A DNA stretch of 5,127 nucleotides from Bacillota bacterium (GTDB lineage Bacteria; Bacillota; Clostridia; Acetivibrionales; DSM-2933). The notes beneath the pieces are model-generated. The model was not told where the DNA came from. It made no database searches and was given only the letters and a program-made list of their open reading frames with translations. Within the stretch, counting starts at the first letter, position 1. Each line of letters opens with the position of its first letter. The stretch spans positions 1-5,127 of the forward strand of contig JAUZPS010000376.1 of assembly GCA_030705945.1 (NCBI GenBank). Reading direction: 5' to 3'. Positions 1 through 5,127 of the stretch are shown one piece after another. A program made the translations under genes and the position numbers.

Positions 1-2049
1 CTTAAGGTTGAGCTCCGGAGAAAGCGTCGCTCCCAATACGCCCACATCTCTTAATTGACTCAATGTTAAGCTGTTTAATATATTAAAACTGTGATCACAT
101 CTTAACTTAATCCCTGAAAAATCCTTAACAAATTCAATATGCCCTATGTTCCCTAATAAAACGCCATCGATACAACCTGAATCTATGATACGGGCAATAT
201 TTGATTTAATTAATTTATCATAGTTTCCCCTCGTTATGGCAGGAAACGCCGCATAAATAATACAACCCATTTCCCTGTATTTCTTAAATATCTCTACATT
301 TTTTTCTTTCAAAAATTCTTTAAATGGTATATAAATAGCTCCAGCATTCAGCAATAAATCGGCGCTGTAGAAATCCTTCCATTCATAAAAATATAAGGAT
401 AGTTTAACATTCTTTTTATCTTTTCGACCATTTCCCGGGAAATTAAACAAATCTTCTAATTTTTCACTTTTTATTTTCGACCTTAATTCAATATGGCCCA
501 TTGACCTCATGTTGTGAAGCTTTTCTAATGCTTCGCGCCTCAGATTATTGATTTCGCTTATAGGAACAACCAGACCTAAATCCAATTCAACCTCTATATC
601 AGTAAATACAAAAGGCGTATTCCCCGTCTTCTCTGCTTGTTCAAGGACTCTTTCCTTCGTTATTGGTTTATTAATCGCTGCCTGCGGAATATTTCCTGTA
701 CTCAGCGCTTCAAAGACAGAATCTGAGACTTTAAAGCTTACAGGACACCCTTTTTTTATTGTTACTTTGCCCTTTATATTTAACTTCCGGTTAAAAGTTT
801 TTCCGCTAAATGTTTCTCTCGCTCTCATATTGAGGCTTTTGCTTGAAGTCTTATAGATTTTACAGCCTTTAAAAATCTTGCCTTTAATATCGCCTATTAC
901 CGCTATATCGCCTTTTTCCGCAAAGTTTATCTTACTGTTTTCTGTTTTGATATATGTAACAACTGTTCCGGGACTTGATTCCTCTCCATTCCATACTTCA
1001 ATCCCATCACCTATTGACAAGCCATCTTCAAGCTTAGCCTTTAAAAGGTTTGTCGATTTATTGAAGTCAAGGATTGTCCCTATATAAATTCCCCAATTTT
1101 TAGGCTTTTCATAGCACATCATGTCCTTGCCTGATTTACCCTTGAGATATCCGGTGGAAAATCCGCCTCTGTTAAATACCTGCATGAGCTCCTTTGTATC
1201 CTCGCTTATTTCCTGTGAGGAAACTTTGTTGTTTGTTTTTCCGGCAGCTAAGTCAAGATATTTTCTATAGACTCTTACTACTGTAGCGACATATTCAGGC
1301 TGCTTCATCCTGCCTTCTATCTTCAATGATTTTACGCCTGTTTCAACAATATCATTGAGCAGACTTACACCATTTAAATCTTTTGGGCTTAAAAGATATC
1401 CTTTTGTTCCATTCGAAAGCTTTTTTGATTCTCCACATGTTAATTCATATGGGAGTCTGCAAGGCTGAGCGCATTTCCCTCTATTTCCGCTTCGGCCTCC
1501 TATGATACTGCTCATAAGACATTGACCCGAATAGGATACGCACAGAGCGCCATGAATAAAGATTTCCGTTTCAAGGGTTGTATTTTCCGATATGTTCTTT
1601 ATCTCTTGAAGAGAAAGTTCCCTTGCCAGAACTGCCCTTTTAAAGCCGAGCTCTTCTAGAACTTTTAAGCCTTCGACATTATAGACTGTCATCTGTGTGC
1701 TTGCGTGAAGAGGGGCATCCGGTATACACTTTCTTAACAGCTTTGCAAATCCCATATCCTGAACTATAAATCCATCTATACCAAGAATATAAGCTTCTTC
1801 AGCCGCCTTCAAAGCAGCCTGCAGTTCATTGTCCAAAATAAGCGTATTTAACGCAAGATATACCTTTACTCCTCTTACCCGGGCATATTTAAGAGCTTCT
1901 GAAAGAAGCTCCCTGTCAAAATTACCGGCATTTTGCCTGGCATTAAATTGTTTACTTCCAAGATAAACAGCATCAGCGCCGTTCTCAACCGCTCCTAAGA
2001 AAGCATCCCAGTCCCCGGCGGGCGCCAGCAATTCAATATCATTATCCAT
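1..2049 (-). CDS. U32 family peptidase-like protein with DUF3656-type region (C-terminus cut by window edge)
   Basis: The minus-strand frame stays open for 683 codons from ATG 2049 to the left edge; I checked every codon and found no stop. The N-terminus has the U32 start motif LLAPAGD (residues 7-13) and GADAVYLG. The U32 signature follows at about 162-181 (EIFIHGALCVSYSGQC), then GGRSGNRGKCAQPCR and SLKIEGRMKQPEYVA (241-255). Cysteines 170, 177, 193 and 197 suit the iron-sulfur site known in U32 proteins. Residues about 385-520 look like DUF3656, and a second barrel-like part follows. Despite the name, characterised relatives (E. coli RlhA/YdcP, TrhP) take part in prephenate-dependent hydroxylation of 23S rRNA or tRNA. 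An RlhA-like role is therefore likelier than proteolysis, but this is inference. The start is supported by GAGG at 2056-2059, six bases upstream, and by an in-frame stop directly before the ATG. Related long clostridial proteins suggest roughly 100-150 residues are missing. Confidence 0.93.
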   Translation of the reverse strand, partial: MDNDIELLAPAGDWDAFLGAVENGADAVYLGSKQFNARQNAGNFDRELLSEALKYARVRGVKVYLALNTLILDNELQAALKAAEEAYILGIDGFIVQDMGFAKLLRKCIPDAPLHASTQMTVYNVEGLKVLEELGFKRAVLARELSLQEIKNISENTTLETEIFIHGALCVSYSGQCLMSSIIGGRSGNRGKCAQPCRLPYELTCGESKKLSNGTKGYLLSPKDLNGVSLLNDIVETGVKSLKIEGRMKQPEYVATVVRVYRKYLDLAAGKTNNKVSSQEISEDTKELMQVFNRGGFSTGYLKGKSGKDMMCYEKPKNWGIYIGTILDFNKSTNLLKAKLEDGLSIGDGIEVWNGEESSPGTVVTYIKTENSKINFAEKGDIAVIGDIKGKIFKGCKIYKTSSKSLNMRARETFSGKTFNRKLNIKGKVTIKKGCPVSFKVSDSVFEALSTGNIPQAAINKPITKERVLEQAEKTGNTPFVFTDIEVELDLGLVVPISEINNLRREALEKLHNMRSMGHIELRSKIKSEKLEDLFNFPGNGRKDKKNVKLSLYFYEWKDFYSADLLLNAGAIYIPFKEFLKEKNVEIFKKYREMGCIIYAAFPAITRGNYDKLIKSNIARIIDSGCIDGVLLGNIGHIEFVKDFSGIKLRCDHSFNILNSLTLSQLRDVGVLGATLSPELNLK

Positions 2050-2110
2050 TTAAAACCTCATAAACCAAAATCCGATTAGGGCAATTCACATTTTCTTTTT
2101 CTTCTTTAAA

Positions 2111-2210
2111 GTAGTATCAAAAAAACTTAGCTACTGGTCGTTTCAAAAACTTGATATAATGAGTTTTCATCATACAAAACTTGAACAAGGAATTTTTTGA
2201 AGCGCCCTTA
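2111..2210. repeat. Palindromic intergenic repeat, copy 1
   Basis: This is the first of three near-identical copies. Arms GGTCGTTTCAAAAA (2136-2149) and TTTTTGAAGCGCCC (2194-2207) are inverted repeats. A small apical hairpin lies inside them (ATGA 2159-2162, TCAT 2170-2173). The left flank GTAGTATC is shared with copy 3, and the A7 tract followed by CTTAGC is shared with copy 2. It fills most of the 158-base gap between the metalloenzyme stop and the U32 start. Its right end, CCCTTA, provides the metalloenzyme stop codon (TAA on the minus strand, 2208-2210). Copy 1 carries one extra A near 2177-2179 relative to the other two. Confidence 0.93.
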
Positions 2211-3098
2211 ATCAATATACTCTTTGTTTAAATCAAAAATTTCCAATATAAAAGGCATTATATCTGTAAGAGATTTCAATTGAGTTTTAATTCCCTCAGG
2301 AATTTTGCCAATTATTATGGTTGGAACATTGTTATAAGTATGTGTCTTCACTGACATATCTTCAATATTACCATGATCGCTTGTAATTATCAGAACATCT
2401 TCCTCAATATTAAGCAATTTGAGCAACGAACCAAGAAAAGCATCCAACTTTTCTACTACAGACTCAGCTTCTTTAATATCAGCTGAATGCCCGATCAAGT
2501 CTGTCATAAAATGCTCATATAGCGTAAAATCATAATGTCTGCTGATATTATACAACCTGTCTGCTGCTTGCTCCGGAGTCAGCAGTTCTACATCATATCC
2601 GCTTTTAATTAATATATCTCCGCTTATATCATGATATATTCCGTTTCCCTTATTATAATCTTCAGTCGTCCTGAACTGCGCGCCGCTTGAATATGTCATA
2701 ACCGATGTGACAGAAGGTCTATGCAGTCGATCTTTCGGATCATGCATCATCTTAAGGTATTCTTCCCTGTAAACATTGGAATTAGTCACATTGAGTCCTC
2801 TTTTTTTGAGTTCGGAAAAAATATTGGATCTACTGATCATTTTCTTCAATGTCACTGTAGGCTGGCCGCTTAAATGCCTTCCTAAGACCTTTGAAGCATT
2901 TTCGCCTGTAAAAATTGCTGTCTGGCCTGTAGCGCTCTGTGGAAGTCCTGAAACTCCCAAGCAAGCATCAGTTGGAATGACGCTGAAATTGTTTAAAATG
3001 TATTGTATATTACGCGCTTTTTCTGATTTTAGCGGGTTTTTTGAACTGTCGTCTTCTCCAATTCCAAAACCGTCTATGAAAATAAATATCATTTTCAT
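2208..3098 (-). CDS. Compact alkaline-phosphatase/phosphomutase-superfamily metalloenzyme
   Basis: The 296-residue protein has the full two-metal site of the alkaline phosphatase superfamily, in the pattern of cofactor-independent phosphoglycerate mutase (iPGM). D9 lies in FIFIDGFG, and the probable nucleophile T60 in SATGQTAIFTG. D200 and H204 lie in TDLIGH, D241 and H242 in TSDHGN, and H253 in THTYNNVP. iPGM is about 510 residues and carries a large substrate-binding insert after the nucleophile. Here only about 120 residues (roughly 70-190) separate the two halves of the site, so the protein is unlikely to be a standard glycolytic mutase. It could be a phosphatase, phosphodiesterase or phosphomutase; the substrate cannot be read from sequence. 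There is no signal peptide, so it is probably cytoplasmic. Translation starts 7 bases after the DUF948-like gene. A second ATG two codons in is possible but less well placed relative to the ribosome binding site. Confidence 0.9.
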   Translation of the reverse strand: MKMIFIFIDGFGIGEDDSSKNPLKSEKARNIQYILNNFSVIPTDACLGVSGLPQSATGQTAIFTGENASKVLGRHLSGQPTVTLKKMISRSNIFSELKKRGLNVTNSNVYREEYLKMMHDPKDRLHRPSVTSVMTYSSGAQFRTTEDYNKGNGIYHDISGDILIKSGYDVELLTPEQAADRLYNISRHYDFTLYEHFMTDLIGHSADIKEAESVVEKLDAFLGSLLKLLNIEEDVLIITSDHGNIEDMSVKTHTYNNVPTIIIGKIPEGIKTQLKSLTDIMPFILEIFDLNKEYID

Positions 3099-3104
3099 TT
3101 GATT

Positions 3105-3113
3105 ATCACCCTT
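3105..3113 (-). promoter_or_regulatory. Ribosome binding site overlapping the upstream stop codon
   Basis: On the minus strand AAGGGTGAT matches much of the 16S anti-Shine-Dalgarno complement and ends six bases before ATG 3098. The TGA inside it (3106-3108) is the stop codon of the DUF948-like gene. This arrangement favours translational coupling of the two genes and fixes the metalloenzyme start. Confidence 0.75.
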
Positions 3114-3486
3114 TTCCTTTGAGTAATAACCTTTTTACGAATTTAATAATATCAAGAAAACTTCCTATTTTACCGACATCTTTTTTAATTGTAGTAAATG
3201 CCGCTGCAGTTTCTTGGGCAACGGTCTCAAAACTATAAACAGCCGATTCTACGGCTTTTAACTCCTTATTTGCGGTATCAGATATTTCGGAAATATTTTG
3301 TGTTATAGCCGGCATATTTTTAAGGCTATCATCTATATTTGTTTTATTGTCTTTAAGAACATTTCTAAATACTCTAACGCAATCAGTTAAATTTTTGACA
3401 AACAAAATTAAATAAATAGAAAGAGCAACAACCGCGCCTGCTATTAGTAGCAAGGCCAAATCCGATAACTTTATATATCCGTTCAT
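3106..3486 (-). CDS. Small membrane-anchored DUF948-like protein
   Basis: This 126-residue protein has one clear membrane segment at about residues 9-30 (LALLLIAGAVVALSIYLILF). A basic stretch follows (K31, R38, R41), predicting a cytoplasmic C-terminal part. Residues about 45-105 are polar and helix-prone, with spaced hydrophobics typical of a coiled coil. The C-terminus (about 105-126) is basic and amphipathic and ends KRLLLKGKG. This layout matches the DUF948/YtxG-like family, whose biochemical role is not established. A scaffold or envelope-associated role is only inferred from the shape and from zapA lying upstream. ATG 3486 is preceded by AGAGGGCGGTGG (3491-3502), which offers two Shine-Dalgarno registers. 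The gene is co-directional with the metalloenzyme gene, 7 bases apart. The family call rests on architecture rather than a diagnostic motif. Confidence 0.8.
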   Translation of the reverse strand: MNGYIKLSDLALLLIAGAVVALSIYLILFVKNLTDCVRVFRNVLKDNKTNIDDSLKNMPAITQNISEISDTANKELKAVESAVYSFETVAQETAAAFTTIKKDVGKIGSFLDIIKFVKRLLLKGKG

Positions 3487-3526
3487 TAAACCACCGCCCT
3501 CTAAAGTATTTTAAGCTCAGATTAAA

Positions 3527-3620
3527 ATCAAAAAAACTTAGCAACTGGTCGTTTCAAAAACTTGATATAATGGGTTTTAGCCATATAAACTTGAACAAGG
3601 AATTTTTTGAAACGCCCTTA
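3527..3620. repeat. Palindromic intergenic repeat, copy 2
   Basis: Arms are GGTCGTTTCAAAAA (3547-3560) and TTTTTGAAACGCCC (3604-3617). The apical hairpin is ATGG (3570-3573) with CCAT (3581-3584) around a seven-base loop. It lies between zapA and the DUF948-like gene, in the same orientation as the other copies. The 40 bases between its left end and the DUF948-like start hold the ribosome binding site and no convincing promoter. The spacer on the zapA side (3621-3744) is AT-rich. It contains a 12-base direct repeat TTTAATATAGAT (3688-3699, 3720-3731) and the short inverted repeat GCAAAATA/TATTTTGC (3627-3634, 3652-3659), but no clear terminator. Confidence 0.93.
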
Positions 3621-3744
3621 TCTATCGCAAAATACCGTTAAAACCATTCATTATTTTGCTCTGCGAAATTGTATGGTTAATAATGATTTTAATATAGATT
3701 AATGTAAAAATAAATAGAATTTAATATAGATGGGCAATATTTCC

Positions 3745-4149
3745 TTATTTGTGCCTCACCTTATCAAGAGAATTTCTGACCTCTCCCAACTCCGCTTCTC
3801 TTTTTGCAAGTTCAAGCCGCAGGTTTGTATTTTTACTTGTGCATACCGAGTTTTCATTTGACAAAAATTTATTAGTTTCTTTTAATTTCTCTAACTCAGC
3901 CTTTACATCCTCTAACTCTTTTTCAAGGTTTTTTTCTGCCTCAAATGCTTTAAAATAATCATCCGCCACATTTATTGCAGTCAGAACAGCAGCCATAGAT
4001 GTGCTTAGCCTGGCATTTTGTTTCATGATCTCATTTATTTTCTTATCTATATACAAACCAACTCTTTGAATATACTCTTCAGACTCCACGCCTACCAAAG
4101 TATAATCTTTACCGGCTATTCTGATGTTAACCTTATTTTTTGAACTCAT
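3745..4149 (-). CDS. zapA: Cell division protein ZapA
   Basis: ZapA binds FtsZ and promotes bundling of its filaments at the division ring in the cytoplasm. The 134-residue product begins with the typical ZapA head: NKVNIRIAGKDYTLVG (5-20), then EEYIQRVGLYIDKKINEI (24-41), in which the strand, turn and first helix are easily recognised. TSMAAVLTAINVADDYFKA (50-68) is the second conserved helix. Residues about 68-132 are a long, highly charged coiled coil (EKELEDVKAELEKLKE). B. subtilis ZapA is about 85 residues and E. coli ZapA about 109; extended coiled coils like this one are common in clostridia. The start ATG 4149 has AAGAGGAGTG (4157-4166) upstream with nine-base spacing. The gene stands alone, with a 797-base gap upstream and a 258-base gap downstream. 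In many clostridia zapA follows pheT, but here its upstream neighbour is a BI-1-type gene. Confidence 0.94.
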   Translation of the reverse strand: MSSKNKVNIRIAGKDYTLVGVESEEYIQRVGLYIDKKINEIMKQNARLSTSMAAVLTAINVADDYFKAFEAEKNLEKELEDVKAELEKLKETNKFLSNENSVCTSKNTNLRLELAKREAELGEVRNSLDKVRHK

Positions 4150-4226
4150 TAATATTCACTCCTCTTAGAAGGATTATTTCCATTTTCACCCGTCATCTAA
4201 AATCACTTTTACTTAGACGCTAACTT

Positions 4227-4250
4227 TCTTACAATAAACATCTTACAATA
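4227..4250. repeat. Short direct repeat upstream of zapA
   Basis: TCTTACAATA occurs twice, at 4227-4236 and 4241-4250, offset by 14 bases and about 80-100 bases upstream of the zapA start. It overlaps the weak promoter candidates for zapA, so it could be an operator. In such AT-rich sequence chance is also plausible. Confidence 0.4.
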
Positions 4251-4277
4251 TTGCAAAACATATACATTGATTCATAA

Positions 4278-4310
4278 GTTGCGAAAAGTTCAGTTTCGAT
4301 AGCACAAATG
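4278..4310 (+). repeat. Left inverted repeat of the 650-bp block
   Basis: This 33-base arm begins GTTGCGAAAAGTTCAG and matches the complement of 4896-4927. The first 25 bases differ at two positions only, both transitions. It is preceded by ATAA, and ATAAGTTG recurs at 4757. Confidence 0.85.
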
Positions 4311-4653
4311 CTTTCTTTAGCCGTTATATAATGTAAAATTATTTTCTAATTTAATTTATATCTTCCTAATTTATTTATTTCAAATTTGTTTCTTACTTAT
4401 ATTTTTCTTAATTATACTATAATTCGGCAAAAAATAATATAATTTTAATTTCTAATTTTATTTGTTATTTACTTTTTTATACTATATAAATCAAGGTATA
4501 CGTTTTGTGTCATTAAAAAGTTAATGTAAAAAAATATAAAGCAAACAGAAAAATATATTTTGAGATAAAGATATTTCTAAGAAACTTGTCGAAAAAAGTC
4601 TAATCGCAAACTAATGCCATTTCCTAAAGTTCATCTTCTCACAATAAATAAAA

Positions 4654-4736
4654 CACTTTAAACATTGTAACCATCTGTTAATTAATGTTCTTTTAAGCCA
4701 TCAATTAATCTGACAGATAGACAAAAGTCCAAAGTG
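4654..4736. repeat. Long imperfect hairpin inside the 650-bp block
   Basis: ATCTG (4673-4677) pairs with CAGAT (4714-4718). TTAATTAATG (4678-4687) pairs with CATCAATTAA (4699-4708), with TCTGA bulged out and an 11-base loop. An outer CACTTT (4654-4659) pairs with AAAGTG (4731-4736). The single mismatch in the inner stem becomes a G-U pair in minus-strand RNA. On that strand the outer stem is followed by TTTTATTTATT. It could be a weak terminator for the BI-1-type gene or a palindromic remnant; the low GC content argues against a strong terminator. Confidence 0.45.
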
Positions 4737-4797
4737 CTTTACAGTTATGCTGCTATATAAGTTGTGAAAAAGATTTTACATTAAAAATGCAGTTAAG

Positions 4798-4886
4798 GTA
4801 GTATCTAGCAACTGGTCGTTTCAAAAACTTGATATAATGGTTTTTCGTCGTATAAACTTGAACAAGGAATTTTTTGAAACGCCCTA
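4798..4886. repeat. Palindromic intergenic repeat, copy 3
   Basis: Arms are GGTCGTTTCAAAAA (4814-4827) and TTTTTGAAACGCCC (4871-4884). The apical hairpin ATGG (4837-4840) with TCGT (4848-4851) closes by two G-U wobbles on the plus strand. The left flank GTAGTATC matches copy 1, but the ten bases AAAAAAACTT present in copies 1 and 2 are missing here, and the right end is CCCTA rather than CCCTTA. It lies 60 bases downstream of the BI-1-type stop codon and just inside the right inverted repeat of the 650-bp block. Confidence 0.92.
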
Positions 4887-4895
4887 ATACGTCTA

Positions 4896-4927
4896 CATTT
4901 TACTATCAAAGCTGAACTTTTCGCAAC
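4896..4927 (-). repeat. Right inverted repeat of the 650-bp block
   Basis: Read on the minus strand this 32-base arm begins GTTGCGAAAAGTTCAG and mirrors 4278-4310. It ends nine bases inside copy 3 of the small palindrome (4886) and starts 19 bases after the BI-1-type stop codon. Confidence 0.85.
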
Positions 4928-4946
4928 ACCTTTACTAAGATTATAA

Positions 4947-5127
4947 TTATCTTCTACGTCCTAAAATTCTCAAAATGAAGAGGAACAGGTTTATAAAGTC
5001 CAGATATAAATTCAAAGCTCCAAAAATTGCAATGTTATCTTCTTTAGGCGTACCCGCAAAAGCTCCGTAATACTTTTTGATCTTCTGGACATCATAGGCT
5101 GTTAATCCCAAGAAAACAGCGACTCCA
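4947..5127 (-). CDS. Bax inhibitor-1/YccA family membrane protein (C-terminal 59 residues)
   Basis: Only the last 59 codons and the stop (TAA, 4947-4949) are in the window; the 5' part lies beyond the right edge. The fragment starts in a membrane helix (GVAVFLGLTAYDVQKIKKYY), where LTAYDxQKIK is a hallmark of the bacterial BI-1/YbhL/YccA group. It continues with NIAIFGALNLYLDFINLF, the highly conserved final hydrophobic segment, and ends FILRILGRRR, the usual basic C-terminus. Bacterial members are integral inner-membrane proteins of about 210-240 residues with seven or so helices. Structural work on B. subtilis YetJ supports a pH-sensitive calcium leak channel, but the physiological role is mostly unknown. 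The gene is co-directional with zapA but separated by 797 bases, so it is probably a separate transcription unit. Confidence 0.92.
   Translation of the reverse strand, partial: GVAVFLGLTAYDVQKIKKYYGAFAGTPKEDNIAIFGALNLYLDFINLFLFILRILGRRR

Larger units (their letters stand above)
4278..4927. mobile_element. Candidate 650-bp non-autonomous element or IS remnant bounded by inverted repeats
   Basis: The left end (4278-4310) and the reverse complement of the right end (4896-4927) share GTTGCGAAAAGTTCAG exactly. They then continue as YTTYGATAG with two transitions, and rejoin at AAATG after a small gap. Inverted repeats of this length spaced 585 bases apart around a gene-free AT-rich stretch are typical of MITEs or decayed insertion sequences. 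I see no transposase fragment and no clear target-site duplication (flanks ATTCATAA on the left, ACCTTTACTAA on the right). The family is therefore not assigned, and mobility is inference. Confidence 0.55.
4150..4946. other. AT-rich gene-free region between the BI-1-type gene and zapA
   Basis: No convincing gene is visible on either strand over about 800 bases. Base composition is far more AT-rich than the flanking genes, and 4320-4560 is nearly low-complexity. It contains the zapA ribosome binding site, a short direct repeat (4227-4250), a 650-bp inverted-repeat-bounded block (4278-4927), a long imperfect hairpin (4654-4736) and copy 3 of the small palindrome (4798-4886). On the minus strand TTGCAA, 17 bases, then TGTAAG, and an overlapping TTGTAA, 17 bases, TAAAAG, are weak sigma-A-like candidates for a zapA promoter. 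Each matches only four of six positions per box. Confidence 0.75.

Noticed and set aside
548..1087. Plus-strand open frames at 548-856 and 878-1087
   Set aside because: They lie wholly opposite the intact U32 reading frame, lack ribosome binding sites, and their translations look like antisense of a coding gene.
2111..2207. Minus-strand frame stays open through the repeat after the metalloenzyme stop, suggesting a protein-coding repeat
   Set aside because: About 26 open codons are expected often by chance in one of six frames. Copies 2 and 3 are one base shorter, which shifts the frame, so there is no shared peptide throughout.
2111..2210. Palindromic repeat as a classical intrinsic terminator for the minus-strand genes
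   Set aside because: On the minus strand copies 1 and 2 have T7 about ten bases after the stem, not directly adjacent, and copy 3 lacks it. The stem is also AT-rich. A weak termination role is not excluded.
2776..3102. Plus-strand open frame of 108 codons
   Set aside because: It is antisense to the N-terminal half of the metalloenzyme, whose motifs prove the minus strand is coding.
3749..3958. Plus-strand open frame of 69 codons, rich in Ser and Phe
   Set aside because: It is the antisense shadow of the zapA coiled coil (Lys/Glu codons read backwards).
4320..4560. Recurring TTAATTT/CTAATTT motifs as binding sites or a replication-origin-like AT region
   Set aside because: This is low-complexity AT-rich sequence. 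I see no DnaA-box cluster (TTATCCACA-like) and no ordered spacing.
2111..4886. The three repeats as a CRISPR array
   Set aside because: The units are about 90-100 bp and more than 1.2 kb apart with genes between them, and there are no cas genes.

Overview
The window looks like a piece of chromosome from a low-GC Clostridia-type Firmicute. The evidence is a ZapA of the long clostridial type, a U32 peptidase-like protein with a DUF3656-type middle region, strong AGGAG-type ribosome binding sites, and AT-rich gaps between genes. All recognisable genes are on the minus strand, so transcription runs from the right edge to the left edge.

In transcription order: 4947-5127 is the C-terminal end of a Bax inhibitor-1/YccA-type membrane protein (5' part outside the window). 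A gene-free, very AT-rich stretch of about 800 bases follows (4150-4946). Then come zapA (3745-4149, cell-division factor), a small membrane-anchored DUF948-like protein (3106-3486), a compact alkaline-phosphatase/phosphomutase-superfamily metalloenzyme (2208-3098), and a long U32-family protein (1-2049, C-terminus outside the window). The DUF948-like gene and the metalloenzyme gene are 7 bases apart, with the ribosome binding site of the second lying over the stop codon of the first, so they are almost certainly co-transcribed and probably translationally coupled. zapA near a U32 gene is familiar from clostridial genomes. The two genes between them are less familiar to me.

The striking part is non-coding. 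An imperfect palindromic repeat of about 90-100 bp occurs three times (2111-2210, 3527-3620, 4798-4886). It sits once in each of the three intergenic gaps large enough to hold it, always in the same orientation relative to the genes. Its arms read GGTCGTTTCAAAAA and its complement. Most differences between copies fall in the apical hairpin, and the arm differences keep pairing in plus-strand RNA or single-stranded DNA, including G-U wobbles. This suggests selection on a fold, or a mobile palindromic unit. Separately, the 800-base gap contains a 650-bp block (4278-4927) bounded by 32-33-bp inverted repeats and lacking any gene, a good candidate for a non-autonomous transposable element or an IS remnant. 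Copy 3 of the small palindrome sits just inside its right end. No RNA gene, CRISPR array or known riboswitch was recognised.
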